Assembly: GCA_021413535.1 (NCBI GenBank)
Contig: JAIOQF010000082.1
Coordinates: 1 to 7,787 of the forward strand
Reading direction: 5' to 3'
From: Verrucomicrobiota bacterium
Lineage (GTDB): Bacteria; Verrucomicrobiota; Verrucomicrobiia; Verrucomicrobiales; Verrucomicrobiaceae
Length of the DNA stretch: 7,787 nucleotides
Position numbers and translations under genes: made by a program. This document shows positions 1 through 6,030 of the stretch, piece by piece. The notes below the pieces were generated by a model. It worked only from the letters and a program-made list of their open reading frames with translations. It made no database searches and was not told the origin of the DNA. Position 1 is the stretch's first letter, and the number at the start of each line of letters is the position of its first letter.

Positions 1-271
1 CAATAAACTTGCGCAAAAACACACGCTCATTGGCGAAGTGCGCGGACTCGGCCTCATGCTGGGAGTGGAACTCGTTAAGGATCGGACGACCAAGGAACCG
101 GCCAGCGAAGAGTGTGCCCGGGTCTTTGAGGCCTGCAAGGATTTGGGGCTGCTCATCGGCAAGGGCGGTCTGCGGGGCAACACCCTCCGCATCAAACCGC
201 CGATGTGCATCACCACAGCCGACGCGGATTTCATGCTCGCAGTGCTCGACGAGGCACTGGGTTCTGTGTGA
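1..271 (+). CDS. Class III aminotransferase, AGXT2-like, C-terminal end (partial)
   Basis: This is the last 89 codons of a pyridoxal-phosphate aminotransferase; the gene begins before the window and is read from base 2. Seen: the segment GEVRGLGLMLGVELV, followed by a helix and the ending LRIKPPMCITTADADF. This is the small C-terminal domain of fold-type I class III aminotransferases. The RIxPPxCxT pattern resembles alanine-glyoxylate aminotransferase 2 proteins more than GABA or ornithine aminotransferases. The PLP-binding lysine and cofactor loop lie outside the window, so the substrate cannot be stated. An in-frame GTG at 38 is internal to the domain and is not a plausible start. The gene converges on murA with 12 bases between the two stop codons and no visible hairpin terminator. 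Confidence 0.85.
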   Translation, partial: NKLAQKHTLIGEVRGLGLMLGVELVKDRTTKEPASEECARVFEACKDLGLLIGKGGLRGNTLRIKPPMCITTADADFMLAVLDEALGSV

Positions 272-283
272 CGCGAATTGGGA

Positions 284-1549
284 TCACTCCTTCGCCCGTT
301 CCATTTCTGCCCCGAGCAGGGCAAGCTTCTCGTCGAGATGCTCGTAACCACGGTCGATGTGATAAAGTCGGTGAATTTCTGTAGTTCCTTTGGCATTCAA
401 CGCTGCCAGCACCAACGCCGCGGATGCGCGGAGATCGCTGGCCATGACGGGCGCTCCGCTCAGTGAGTCCACGCCGGTGATGCGTGCGGTGTCACCATCC
501 AGTTCGATGTTGGCACCCATGCGCTTGAGTTCAGGCACATGCATGAAGCGCTGCGGGAAAATGGTCTCCTTGACGCTGCTGAGTCCGGGGATGGTGCAGG
601 CTAGTGCGCAAAACTGAGCCTGCATATCGGTGGGAAAGCCGGGATAGGTGCGCGTGGTCAGGTGAAATCCCTTCGGCGGCGCGCCCGCCGGCATGATGGT
701 AACGGTGTCCTTCGTGCTCGAGATCTCGTAGCCCGAGGCCGCCAGCGTGTCCGTGATGTTTTTCAAGTGGGCGGGGATTACCCGGCGCAGCATGACGCCG
801 TCGCCGCAGATCGCGCCAGCCACAAGGAAGGTTCCGGCTTCGATGCGGTCGGGAATGACGGTGTGATCCACGCCGTGAAGTTCTTTCACACCTTCAATGA
901 TCATGTGTGTGGTGCCCGCGCCTTCAATCTTCGCGCCCATCTTGATGAGAAAATGCGCCAGGTCTTCGACCTCCGGTTCCGCGGCCGCGCCTTCGATGAT
1001 CGTGGTTCCCTTCGCCAGCACGGCGGCCATCATGACATTTCCCGTGCCCAGCACGGTGGAGCCGAACTTGCCCAGCAGATTCATGGTGGTGCCCTTGAGG
1101 CCTTTGCTGGCGCTGATGTCAATGTTGCCGCCTTCCATTTTCACATTGGCGCCGAGATATTCCAGCCCTTTGAGGTGCAGATCCACGGGTCGGTCGCCAA
1201 TGACGCAGCCGCCGGGCATGGAGACGGTCGCTTTATGCAGGCGGCCGGTGAGGGGACCCATGACGCAGATGGAAGCGCGCATTTTGCGCACGAGGTCGTA
1301 GGGTGCGTCGGCTTTGATCTTCTCCGCTTTAACCTGCACAACGCCGCTGGCGCGTTCGACTTCCGCGCCGAGCGCGCGAAGAATTTGCACCATGTAATTG
1401 GTGTCGCTCAAGTCCGGCACTCGGCGGATGATGCAATCATCTTTGGTCAGTAGCGTGGCCGCGAGAATGGGCAGCGAGGAATTTTTCGAGCCGCTGATGT
1501 TGACCTTGCCGCGAAGTCGCGTGCCGCCGTGGACGATAAGTTTTTGCAT
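284..1549 (-). CDS. murA: UDP-N-acetylglucosamine 1-carboxyvinyltransferase MurA
   Basis: MurA catalyses the first committed step of peptidoglycan synthesis in the cytoplasm, transferring enolpyruvate from PEP to UDP-GlcNAc. The protein is 421 residues, the usual length (E. coli 419). Visible key residues are K22 in SGSKNSSLP, R91 in MRASICVMGPL, the catalytic cysteine C115 in MPGGCVIGDRPVDLH, R120, and D308 in YPGFPTDMQAQF. C115 falls at the E. coli position. A cysteine here, rather than aspartate, is the form normally sensitive to fosfomycin (family knowledge). The ATG start matches the typical N-terminus (MxKLxVxGGxxLxGxVxISG) and has no Shine-Dalgarno sequence. The gene lies 22 bases downstream of prmC on the same strand and is probably co-transcribed with it. 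Confidence 0.97.
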   Translation of the reverse strand: MQKLIVHGGTRLRGKVNISGSKNSSLPILAATLLTKDDCIIRRVPDLSDTNYMVQILRALGAEVERASGVVQVKAEKIKADAPYDLVRKMRASICVMGPLTGRLHKATVSMPGGCVIGDRPVDLHLKGLEYLGANVKMEGGNIDISASKGLKGTTMNLLGKFGSTVLGTGNVMMAAVLAKGTTIIEGAAAEPEVEDLAHFLIKMGAKIEGAGTTHMIIEGVKELHGVDHTVIPDRIEAGTFLVAGAICGDGVMLRRVIPAHLKNITDTLAASGYEISSTKDTVTIMPAGAPPKGFHLTTRTYPGFPTDMQAQFCALACTIPGLSSVKETIFPQRFMHVPELKRMGANIELDGDTARITGVDSLSGAPVMASDLRASAALVLAALNAKGTTEIHRLYHIDRGYEHLDEKLALLGAEMERAKE

Positions 1550-1559
1550 GGAAATTGTT

Positions 1560-1593
1560 CGAGTTCGGAGTTCAGGGTTCGGAGTTCAGGGTT
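1560..1593. repeat. Heptanucleotide tandem repeat at the prmC-murA junction
   Basis: Four exact-period 7-mers run from 1566 to 1593 on the plus strand: CGGAGTT, CAGGGTT, CGGAGTT, CAGGGTT. A degenerate 6-base copy, CGAGTT, precedes them at 1560-1565. The two alternating forms differ at two positions, so the array can also be read as two perfect 14-base units plus a remainder. On the coding strand the array spells AACCCTG/AACTCCG. It encodes the last residues of PrmC (TLNSEP) and supplies its TGA stop at 1572-1574. Short heptad arrays of this kind are known from some bacterial intergenic regions. Whether this one is dispersed in the genome cannot be seen here. Confidence 0.75.
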
Positions 1594-2432
1594 GGCGGTT
1601 TCCCGGCAAAGACGAAGCGCTCGATTCCGGCGAGGTCGCGTGCAGTTTCGATGTTCGCAAAACCGTCGTGATGCAAGCGTTCGCTCACACGTTTTGCTTG
1701 ATCATGGTGCAGTTCCAGCGCGATCCGTCCTCCTTCAGCAAGGTGCGCCGGGCAGTCCGCGATGAAACGATGGATGATGTCCAGTCCGGATTCGCCTCCG
1801 AACAGCGCCAATGCCGGATCGCGCAGCACTTCGCGATCCAGTGATTTTTTTTCGGCGATCGGGATGTAGGGCAGGTTGGCGATGACGAGATCAAAATCGC
1901 CGGTGATTTTTTCAAACAGATCGCTGCGGATAAACTTGGGCTGCAAGCCGAGCCGGCCGGCATTGAGGCGGGCCAGTTCCAGCGCGTCCTCGGAAACATC
2001 CGCCAGTGTGACTTCGCACTGCGGCCAGGCCTTGGCCAAGGACAAACCGATGCAGCCGCTGCCGGCACCCATGTCGAGCACTTGATTCGGAGTCACACCA
2101 CGAAACATTTTTTCAATTACGATGCTGACCAGATGCTCAGTTTCCGGACGCGGCACCAAGGCGCGGGAATCGGAAACAAACACGCTGCCGTGAAATTCAA
2201 CGGTGCCCAGCAAGTGCTGAAGTGGCTCGCCTTCACCACGACGTTTCAGCAGGGCACGAAGCGGAACCAGCGGCTCTTCTTGCAGCATTTCGTTGAAGCG
2301 AAGATACAAATCCAGCCTCCGGCAGCCGAGCACATGCGCCAGAAGATGTTCCATGTTCAGTCTCGAATCCTCCACACCGCGCTTGGCGAGATATTCCGCG
2401 CCGCTGGTCAGGGTTTCGAGAAGCAGTTTCAT
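1572..2432 (-). CDS. prmC: Peptide chain release factor N5-glutamine methyltransferase PrmC (HemK)
   Basis: PrmC methylates the glutamine of the GGQ motif in release factors RF1 and RF2 using S-adenosylmethionine, which improves translation termination. From the ATG at 2432 the protein is 286 residues (E. coli 277). Seen: an N-terminal helical substrate-binding domain (about 1-90), the family motif VPRPETE (93-99), the SAM-binding motif DMGAGSG (120-126), the active-site motif NLPY (186-189), and a C-terminal GGRIALELHHDQ segment. The active-site motif is normally NPPY, so leucine replaces the first proline. A GTG at 2459 would add nine residues (MPALVTSRR) without family support, so the ATG is preferred. 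Neither start has a Shine-Dalgarno sequence. The end of the gene lies in the heptad repeat. prmC often follows prfA, but here the upstream neighbour is the divergent polX. Confidence 0.94.
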   Translation of the reverse strand: MKLLLETLTSGAEYLAKRGVEDSRLNMEHLLAHVLGCRRLDLYLRFNEMLQEEPLVPLRALLKRRGEGEPLQHLLGTVEFHGSVFVSDSRALVPRPETEHLVSIVIEKMFRGVTPNQVLDMGAGSGCIGLSLAKAWPQCEVTLADVSEDALELARLNAGRLGLQPKFIRSDLFEKITGDFDLVIANLPYIPIAEKKSLDREVLRDPALALFGGESGLDIIHRFIADCPAHLAEGGRIALELHHDQAKRVSERLHHDGFANIETARDLAGIERFVFAGKPPTLNSEP

Positions 2433-2540
2433 GCGTCGGCTTGTTACCAGCGCAGGCACGAGGGGTCAACGCGAAAGGCTGGATCACATGGGTCTTTCCC
2501 GAAATTGTGGACACCACCAGCATCTGCGGCATTTTCTGGC

Positions 2541-4310
2541 ATGACCGCCGACCAGATGTCTGAAGTGCTGCGCAACATTGCGCGATTGCTCGAACTCAAA
2601 GGGGAAAACACTTTCAAAGTCAGGGCCTACAACACCGGCGCGGAGATCGTGGAAAACTTTCCGGGCGATATCGTTTCCAAGGCGGCGGCGAATGAGCTCG
2701 AGGGCATCAAGGGCCTCGGCGATGCCCTGCAACAGAAGCTTCACGAACTGGCGACTACCGGGAAGCTGGAATTTTACGACAAGCTTAAAGCGGAATTTCC
2801 CGAGGGAATCATGGAGCTGTTCGATGTGCAGGGGCTGGGTCCGAAAAAGATTGTGGCGCTGCATCAGCAACTAGGCGTCGGTTCCATCGCTGATCTCAAG
2901 CGCGTTTGCGAGAACGGTGCGGCTGCCAAGCTTCCGGGTTTCGGCGAGAAGACAGCGCAGAAGCTTTTGGAAGGAATTGCTTTTCGCCAGAGCCACGCTC
3001 ATGAATTTCGCCAGGACCAGGTCGCGCCGATCGTAGCGCAGATGCTGGCCATGCTGAAGGAGCATCCTGATGTCTCGCGCGCGGAGGTTGCCGGCAGCTA
3101 TCGCAGAGCAAAGGAGACGGTGCATGACCTGGATTTTCTGGTGGCCGCCAAGACACCTGCGGCGGTGATGAATGAATTTGTCGGCATGCCCGGCGTGAAG
3201 CAGGTGCTGGGTCACGGCGAAACCAAATCGAGCGTGCTGCTCGAGAGCGGCGTGCAATGTGATTTACGGGCCGTAAAGAATGATGAGTTTGCCGCAGCAC
3301 TGGTATATTTCACTGGCAGCAAGGAACATAATATTGTGCTGCGTCAGCGTGCGTTGGAACGCGGGTGGTCGCTCAATGAATATGGATTTACCCTTAGCGA
3401 GGGCGTCGCGCCCTCGATCAAAAAACAACGGGGGCAAGCTGCCTCCGACACATTGAATGAAGAAGCTGATGTCTACCGGTTCCTCGACCTTGATTTCATC
3501 GAACCCGAATTGCGCGAGAACACGGGTGAGGTTGCCGCTGCGGAATCAGGAACGCTGCCGAAGCTGGTGGAGCTTTCCAATCTTCGCGGCTGCTTTCATA
3601 ATCACACCACCGCCAGCGACGGCAAAGCGACCTTGCGTGAAATGGCGGAGGCCGCGCACGAACTAGGCTGGCAATATCTTGGGATAGCCGATCACAGCCA
3701 ATCATCGGTGATCGCCAACGGCCTTGATGAGAAACGCCTGCGCGCTCAGATCAAAGAAATCCGGCAACTGAACGAGGAGTTTGCGGACAAGGGTCTGCGC
3801 CTATTTGCTGGCAGCGAAGTGGACATCCTCAAAGACGGATCGCTCGACTTCGATGACGGATTGCTGGGTGAGCTCGATTACGTCGTGGCCAGCGTGCACA
3901 ACATTTTCACGCTCTCCGAGGCTGAGCAGACCAAGCGTATCATCCGAGCGATGGAGAATCCGCATGTCACCATGCTTGGTCACGTCACGGGGCGGTTGCT
4001 CTTGGAACGTCCAGCCTATGCGGTAAATATACCGGCCATCATCAAAGCGGCAGCGGAGACCGGAACCATCATCGAGATTAACGCCAATCCGTGGAGGCTC
4101 GATCTCGACTGGCGCTGGTGGAAGGTCGCAGTGGAGAAAGGGGTGAAGTGCTCCATCAATCCCGATGCGCACAGCACGCGTGGATTGCAGGATGTTTATT
4201 ACGGCGTGCGCATCGCGCGGAAAGGCTGGCTTACGAAGAGGGATGTCGTGAACTGCCTGCCGCTGGTCAAAATGGAGGAGGCGTTGCGCACGAAGCGCGA
4301 GCGGCGGTAG
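2541..4310 (+). CDS. polX: X-family DNA polymerase with PHP 3'-5' exonuclease domain (PolX)
   Basis: Bacterial PolX fills short gaps in base-excision repair and carries a metal-dependent nuclease domain. The protein is 589 residues; the family is about 570. Domains in order: helix-hairpin-helix region (about 1-150, with LEGIKGLG, VQGLGPKK and LPGFGEKTA); polymerase-beta-like palm with GSYRR (185-189), catalytic D196 and D198 (HDLDFL) and D241 (QCDLRAV); then a PHP domain from about 350. The expected PHP metal ligands are all present: H353 and H355 (FHNH), D384/H385 (IADHS), E426, H453, H481 (GHVTGRLL), D542 and H544 (NPDAHS). Both activities therefore look intact. The frame is open back to 2082, but that part is antisense to prmC. 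The ATG at 2541 gives the usual N-terminus; ATG 2556 is an alternative. The linker around residues 284-304 is longer than I expect and is encoded by a palindrome pair. Confidence 0.95.
   Translation: MTADQMSEVLRNIARLLELKGENTFKVRAYNTGAEIVENFPGDIVSKAAANELEGIKGLGDALQQKLHELATTGKLEFYDKLKAEFPEGIMELFDVQGLGPKKIVALHQQLGVGSIADLKRVCENGAAAKLPGFGEKTAQKLLEGIAFRQSHAHEFRQDQVAPIVAQMLAMLKEHPDVSRAEVAGSYRRAKETVHDLDFLVAAKTPAAVMNEFVGMPGVKQVLGHGETKSSVLLESGVQCDLRAVKNDEFAAALVYFTGSKEHNIVLRQRALERGWSLNEYGFTLSEGVAPSIKKQRGQAASDTLNEEADVYRFLDLDFIEPELRENTGEVAAAESGTLPKLVELSNLRGCFHNHTTASDGKATLREMAEAAHELGWQYLGIADHSQSSVIANGLDEKRLRAQIKEIRQLNEEFADKGLRLFAGSEVDILKDGSLDFDDGLLGELDYVVASVHNIFTLSEAEQTKRIIRAMENPHVTMLGHVTGRLLLERPAYAVNIPAIIKAAAETGTIIEINANPWRLDLDWRWWKVAVEKGVKCSINPDAHSTRGLQDVYYGVRIARKGWLTKRDVVNCLPLVKMEEALRTKRERR
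3398..3446. repeat. Paired short palindromes inside polX
   Basis: Two hairpin-forming palindromes lie 13 bases apart. The first has perfect 8-base arms, CGAGGGCG (3398-3405) and CGCCCTCG (3409-3416), around the loop TCG. The second has 7-base arms, GGGGGCA (3430-3436) and TGCCTCC (3440-3446), around the loop AGC, with one G-T mismatch. Both share the arm-3-arm layout and are separated by an A-rich spacer. They are translated in frame as residues 286-302 of PolX, between the end of the polymerase domain and the linker to PHP. This looks like a small intergenic-type repeat element tolerated within a coding region; that interpretation is inference. Confidence 0.6.
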
Positions 4311-4312
4311 TT

Positions 4313-4338
4313 CCGCCTATTCTTGGCGGCAGTTTTTT
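4313..4338 (+). terminator. Probable intrinsic terminator of polX
   Basis: The stem CCGCC (4313-4317) pairs with GGCGG (4325-4329) across a 7-base loop. Three bases later comes a run of six T (4333-4338), starting 23 bases after the polX stop codon. A second GGCGG at 4303-4307, overlapping the end of polX, could pair with the same CCGCC and compete with the terminator stem. The stem is short, so confidence is moderate. Confidence 0.5.
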
Positions 4339-4372
4339 GTTGCAACAAGCATGATCATTCGTTATCGGAACA

Positions 4373-4392
4373 TCCGCTTTTCACGAAGCGGA
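4373..4392. repeat. Inverted repeat just upstream of tRNA-Tyr
   Basis: TCCGCTT (4373-4379) and AAGCGGA (4386-4392) form a perfect 7-base inverted repeat with a 6-base loop. It ends 14 bases before the first base of the tRNA. No T-run follows, so it does not look like a terminator. It could be a tRNA processing or promoter-region structure; no function can be shown from the sequence. Confidence 0.5.
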
Positions 4393-4406
4393 ATTCATCA
4401 TGACAA

Positions 4407-4492
4407 GGGTAGGTGCCCGAGCGGTTAAAGGGGGCAGACTGTAAATCTGCTGGCTTACGCCTACGCTGGTTCAAATCCAGCCCTGCCCACCA
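4407..4492 (+). tRNA. tRNA-Tyr (anticodon GTA)
   Basis: This is an 86-base class II tRNA that reads the tyrosine codons UAC and UAU. The acceptor stem GGGTAGG (4407-4413) pairs with CCTGCCC (4482-4488), with one G-T pair. The anticodon stem GCAGA/TCTGC (4434-4438, 4446-4450) encloses the loop CTGTAAA, with anticodon GTA at 4441-4443. The long variable arm has a GGC/GCC stem, as expected for bacterial tRNA-Tyr. The T stem GCTGG/CCAGC encloses TTCAAAT. The discriminator base is A, and CCA is encoded in the DNA (4490-4492). No intrinsic terminator is evident downstream. Confidence 0.97.
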
Positions 4493-4712
4493 TGTTGAAA
4501 ATTTGCGAGTTAGACGAACTGGCGGCGAAGTCTGACAGCAGGGTAAAACGACTACTGTGATTCTCCAGCCACTCTTTCAAGACTTGGCGCGGTGATCGAT
4601 TATCGCTGCGGGAAAAGTTGAACTAGGATGTGCAGCGGAGACGGGGTGGAAAGGGGTATGATTCGCGCATTTCTCTCTCAACCTGAAGGCTGGCTATCGG
4701 CACAACTTCTTG
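4493..4712. other. Intergenic stretch after tRNA-Tyr, no gene recognised
   Basis: These 220 bases between tRNA-Tyr and the 3' end of the cytochrome gene hold no reading frame with recognisable homology. I saw no second copy of the tRNA 3' end and no recombinase remnant. The only structure noted is a weak long-loop inverted repeat, CGCTGC (4604-4609) with GCAGCG (4632-4637). Confidence 0.6.
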
Positions 4713-5195
4713 CTATTTGCCATCGAACTTTGCTCCCTGATCAATCCAGGCCCGGATGATGCCGATTTCATCCTTGGTCAGCATGTCATCCTTTGGCGGC
4801 ATCACCTGGTCTGATTCCACGCCAACTCCCGCTATCGAGCGAACCAGCAAGCTGGCCTCACCTTTGCCTGGTTTGATGATGGGACCATCTTCCGAACCGG
4901 CCAAAATGCCCTCTTTGGTATCAAGCCGCAGTTCGGCCTTCTGTTTTTTTACGCCATGGCAACGGGTGCAGTTTTCCAGAAGAATCGGCTTCACGTCATT
5001 TGTGAAACTAACCGTTCGCGATACTGCAGGTGGAATCTCTTTATAAAGTGTGCGGGAAGACTTTTTGCCGCCGCGACCATCATGTCTTTCATGTTCTTCG
5101 CGATCTTCAGCACTCAAGATGCTGATGATGCCGCTCATCAGAAGAATCGCCAGACACGTCTTAAGGGGATTCACGAAAAGTTGGTGATCAGGCAT
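4713..5195 (-). CDS. Secreted Planctomycete-type cytochrome c (PSCyt1-like domain)
   Basis: This is a predicted exported single-heme c-type cytochrome of 160 residues; its electron partners are unknown. Residues about 11-29 form a hydrophobic signal segment ending ILSA, with likely cleavage before EDREE. A charged linker rich in H, E, D, R and K follows. The domain then begins at VSFTNDVKPILLENC, with the heme-binding CTRCH (C76, C79, H80), the LRLDTKEG segment, PGKGEASLL, the probable distal ligand M132 in MPPK, and the ending AWIDQGAKFDG. This order matches the PSCyt1 (planctomycete cytochrome C) family, common in Planctomycetota and Verrucomicrobiota. There it is often fused to DUF1549/DUF1553 domains; here it stands alone. 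The ATG at 5195 has no Shine-Dalgarno sequence. An in-frame GTG at codon 8 would give a shorter signal peptide and is possible. Confidence 0.88.
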   Translation of the reverse strand: MPDHQLFVNPLKTCLAILLMSGIISILSAEDREEHERHDGRGGKKSSRTLYKEIPPAVSRTVSFTNDVKPILLENCTRCHGVKKQKAELRLDTKEGILAGSEDGPIIKPGKGEASLLVRSIAGVGVESDQVMPPKDDMLTKDEIGIIRAWIDQGAKFDGK

Positions 5196-5224
5196 ATGGG
5201 ATAGATTTTTATTATTACGGTTGG

Positions 5225-5269
5225 CAGGGATGTCGCTGCGCCCATTCAGTTTGTGAATGGTGATCCCTG
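5225..5269. promoter_or_regulatory. Nested stem structure upstream of the cytochrome gene
   Basis: An outer perfect 7-base inverted repeat, CAGGGAT (5225-5231) with ATCCCTG (5263-5269), encloses an inner perfect 7-base one, CCATTCA (5242-5248) with TGAATGG (5254-5260), around the 5-base loop GTTTG. Ten bases separate the stems on the left and two on the right. It lies 30-74 bases upstream of the cytochrome start codon on the minus strand, where a leader RNA or operator would be expected. The structure is seen in the sequence; its role is inferred. It matches no riboswitch class that I recognise. Confidence 0.45.
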
Positions 5270-5488
5270 ACTATGACGCTTTTCGCGCGTGATTTGTCGT
5301 GGCGGTGGTTGGTGCCGGATTCATGGCGGAGTTTCAACATGAGGAGTATATCTTTCCTGTCCGCTGTGCATAGGTTTTTCGCTGGCAGTGGGTAAGGATT
5401 ATGCCCCATAGCATCTCTCGAGGCGTCGCTATTTCTCACGGCTATAATTTTTATAAGTTGACTCTTTTTGGCATTTTCTGCATGCTTA

Positions 5489-5518
5489 GCCATCTGCCAT
5501 CTTCTGGGTTCCTGAACC
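5489..5518. repeat. Tandem heptamer and adjacent palindrome before the lipoprotein gene
   Basis: GCCATCT occurs twice in tandem (5489-5495, 5496-5502). Four bases later comes the 12-base palindrome GGTTCCTGAACC (5507-5518), ending 10 bases before the lipoprotein ATG. The palindrome could be a protein-binding site or part of a degraded repeat. The 7-base period recalls the array at the prmC-murA junction, although the unit sequence differs. Confidence 0.4.
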
Positions 5519-5528
5519 ACTACTGCCT

Positions 5529-6014
5529 ATGCGATTTATCTATCTGCCAGCTTTGGCCGCTCTTCTTACGAGCCTTGTTTCCTGCGAAAGCAGCAGTTCG
5601 GGCGTGGCTCATTCCGGCAAGATCAACAGCGTGAAGACCACGGCTTACACTCATACGGAAAGTGACCATAAGAAGTATAAGTCGGCATCGGCGGTCGGCA
5701 CGAACCTTAAATACGGCAAGGTGCGCAGCGCGGCGACAGACTGGTCGGTCTACCCCGTGGGCACCGTCTTCAAGATTGAGGGGGATCCGCATCTCTACGA
5801 GGTGGACGACTACGGCTCGGCGCTGGTTGGAACCAATACCATCGACCTTTACAAGCCAACCAAGACCGACATGAAGGAATGGGGTGCCCGCAAGGTAAAC
5901 ATTGAGGTCGTCAGATGGGGATCGTTCTCCAAAAGTCTGGCCATCATGAGAGACCGCCAGAAAGTCAGTGGTCGCGTCCGGGCCATGGTGCAACGCATCG
6001 AATCCAACTCATAA
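5529..6014 (+). CDS. Lipoprotein with a 3D (three-aspartate) domain
   Basis: This is a 161-residue predicted lipoprotein. The N-terminus MRFIYLPALAALLTSLVSC is a type II signal peptide with lipobox LVSC, so C19 is the likely lipidated residue. A serine-rich spacer (19-30) follows. Residues about 33-130 resemble the 3D domain, the double-psi beta-barrel module found in MltA-like lytic transglycosylases and related wall proteins: KTTAYTHTESD, then AATDWSVYPVGTVFKIEG, EVDDYGSALVG, TIDLYKPT and WGARKVNIEV. The three diagnostic aspartates would be D71, D94 and D106. A peptidoglycan-related role is therefore plausible but not proven; no additional catalytic or binding domain is present. The C-terminal 30 residues are basic and unassigned. 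There is no Shine-Dalgarno sequence before the ATG. nth follows after 16 bases on the same strand. Confidence 0.82.
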   Translation: MRFIYLPALAALLTSLVSCESSSSGVAHSGKINSVKTTAYTHTESDHKKYKSASAVGTNLKYGKVRSAATDWSVYPVGTVFKIEGDPHLYEVDDYGSALVGTNTIDLYKPTKTDMKEWGARKVNIEVVRWGSFSKSLAIMRDRQKVSGRVRAMVQRIESNS

Positions 6015-6030
6015 GCACACGCGAGTCGAC

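Larger units (their letters stand above)
5196..5528. other. Divergent intergenic region between cytochrome and lipoprotein genes
   Basis: This 333-base spacer separates the divergently transcribed cytochrome (minus) and lipoprotein (plus) genes. It must hold promoters for both. A TATAAT at 5443-5448 is a candidate -10 for the lipoprotein but lacks a convincing -35. The region also contains the nested stem structure at 5225-5269 and the heptamer pair and palindrome at 5489-5518, listed separately. A 101-codon frame on the minus strand (5215-5520, GTG start) has no recognisable features and is not called as a gene. Confidence 0.6.

Noticed and set aside
662..1453. A 263-codon open frame on the plus strand across murA
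   Set aside because: It lies antisense to a complete, well-conserved murA. Its product is low-complexity, rich in H, A, G and R, with no recognisable domain, as expected for an antisense shadow in GC-rich coding DNA.
1859..1885. NLPY motif suggesting a KsgA-type rRNA dimethyltransferase
   Set aside because: The rest of the protein has the PrmC N-terminal domain, the VPRPETE motif and PrmC length, and it sits next to murA, so it is PrmC with a motif variant.
2082..2540. A 153-codon upstream extension of polX in the same frame
   Set aside because: It is antisense to prmC, shows no family similarity, and the normal PolX N-terminus begins at the ATG at 2541.
4407..4712. tRNA-Tyr as the edge of an integrated element
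   Set aside because: tRNA genes are common integration sites, but I found no second copy of the tRNA 3' end and no integrase or phage-like gene downstream in this window.
4658..4759. A 33-codon plus-strand ORF (MIRAFLSQPEGW...) with a purine-rich AAGGGG just upstream
   Set aside because: It is short, overlaps the 3' end of the cytochrome gene in antisense, and has no recognisable homology. The purine run is too close to the ATG to be a convincing ribosome-binding site.
5215..5520. A 101-codon minus-strand frame in the intergenic region
   Set aside because: It has a GTG start, no recognisable motif or Shine-Dalgarno sequence, and overlaps the nested stem and probable promoter region.
5968..6030. 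A 21-codon N-terminal extension of Nth from GTG 5968
   Set aside because: It lies largely within the lipoprotein coding region and has no counterpart in endonuclease III. The GTG at 6031 gives the expected length and residue alignment.
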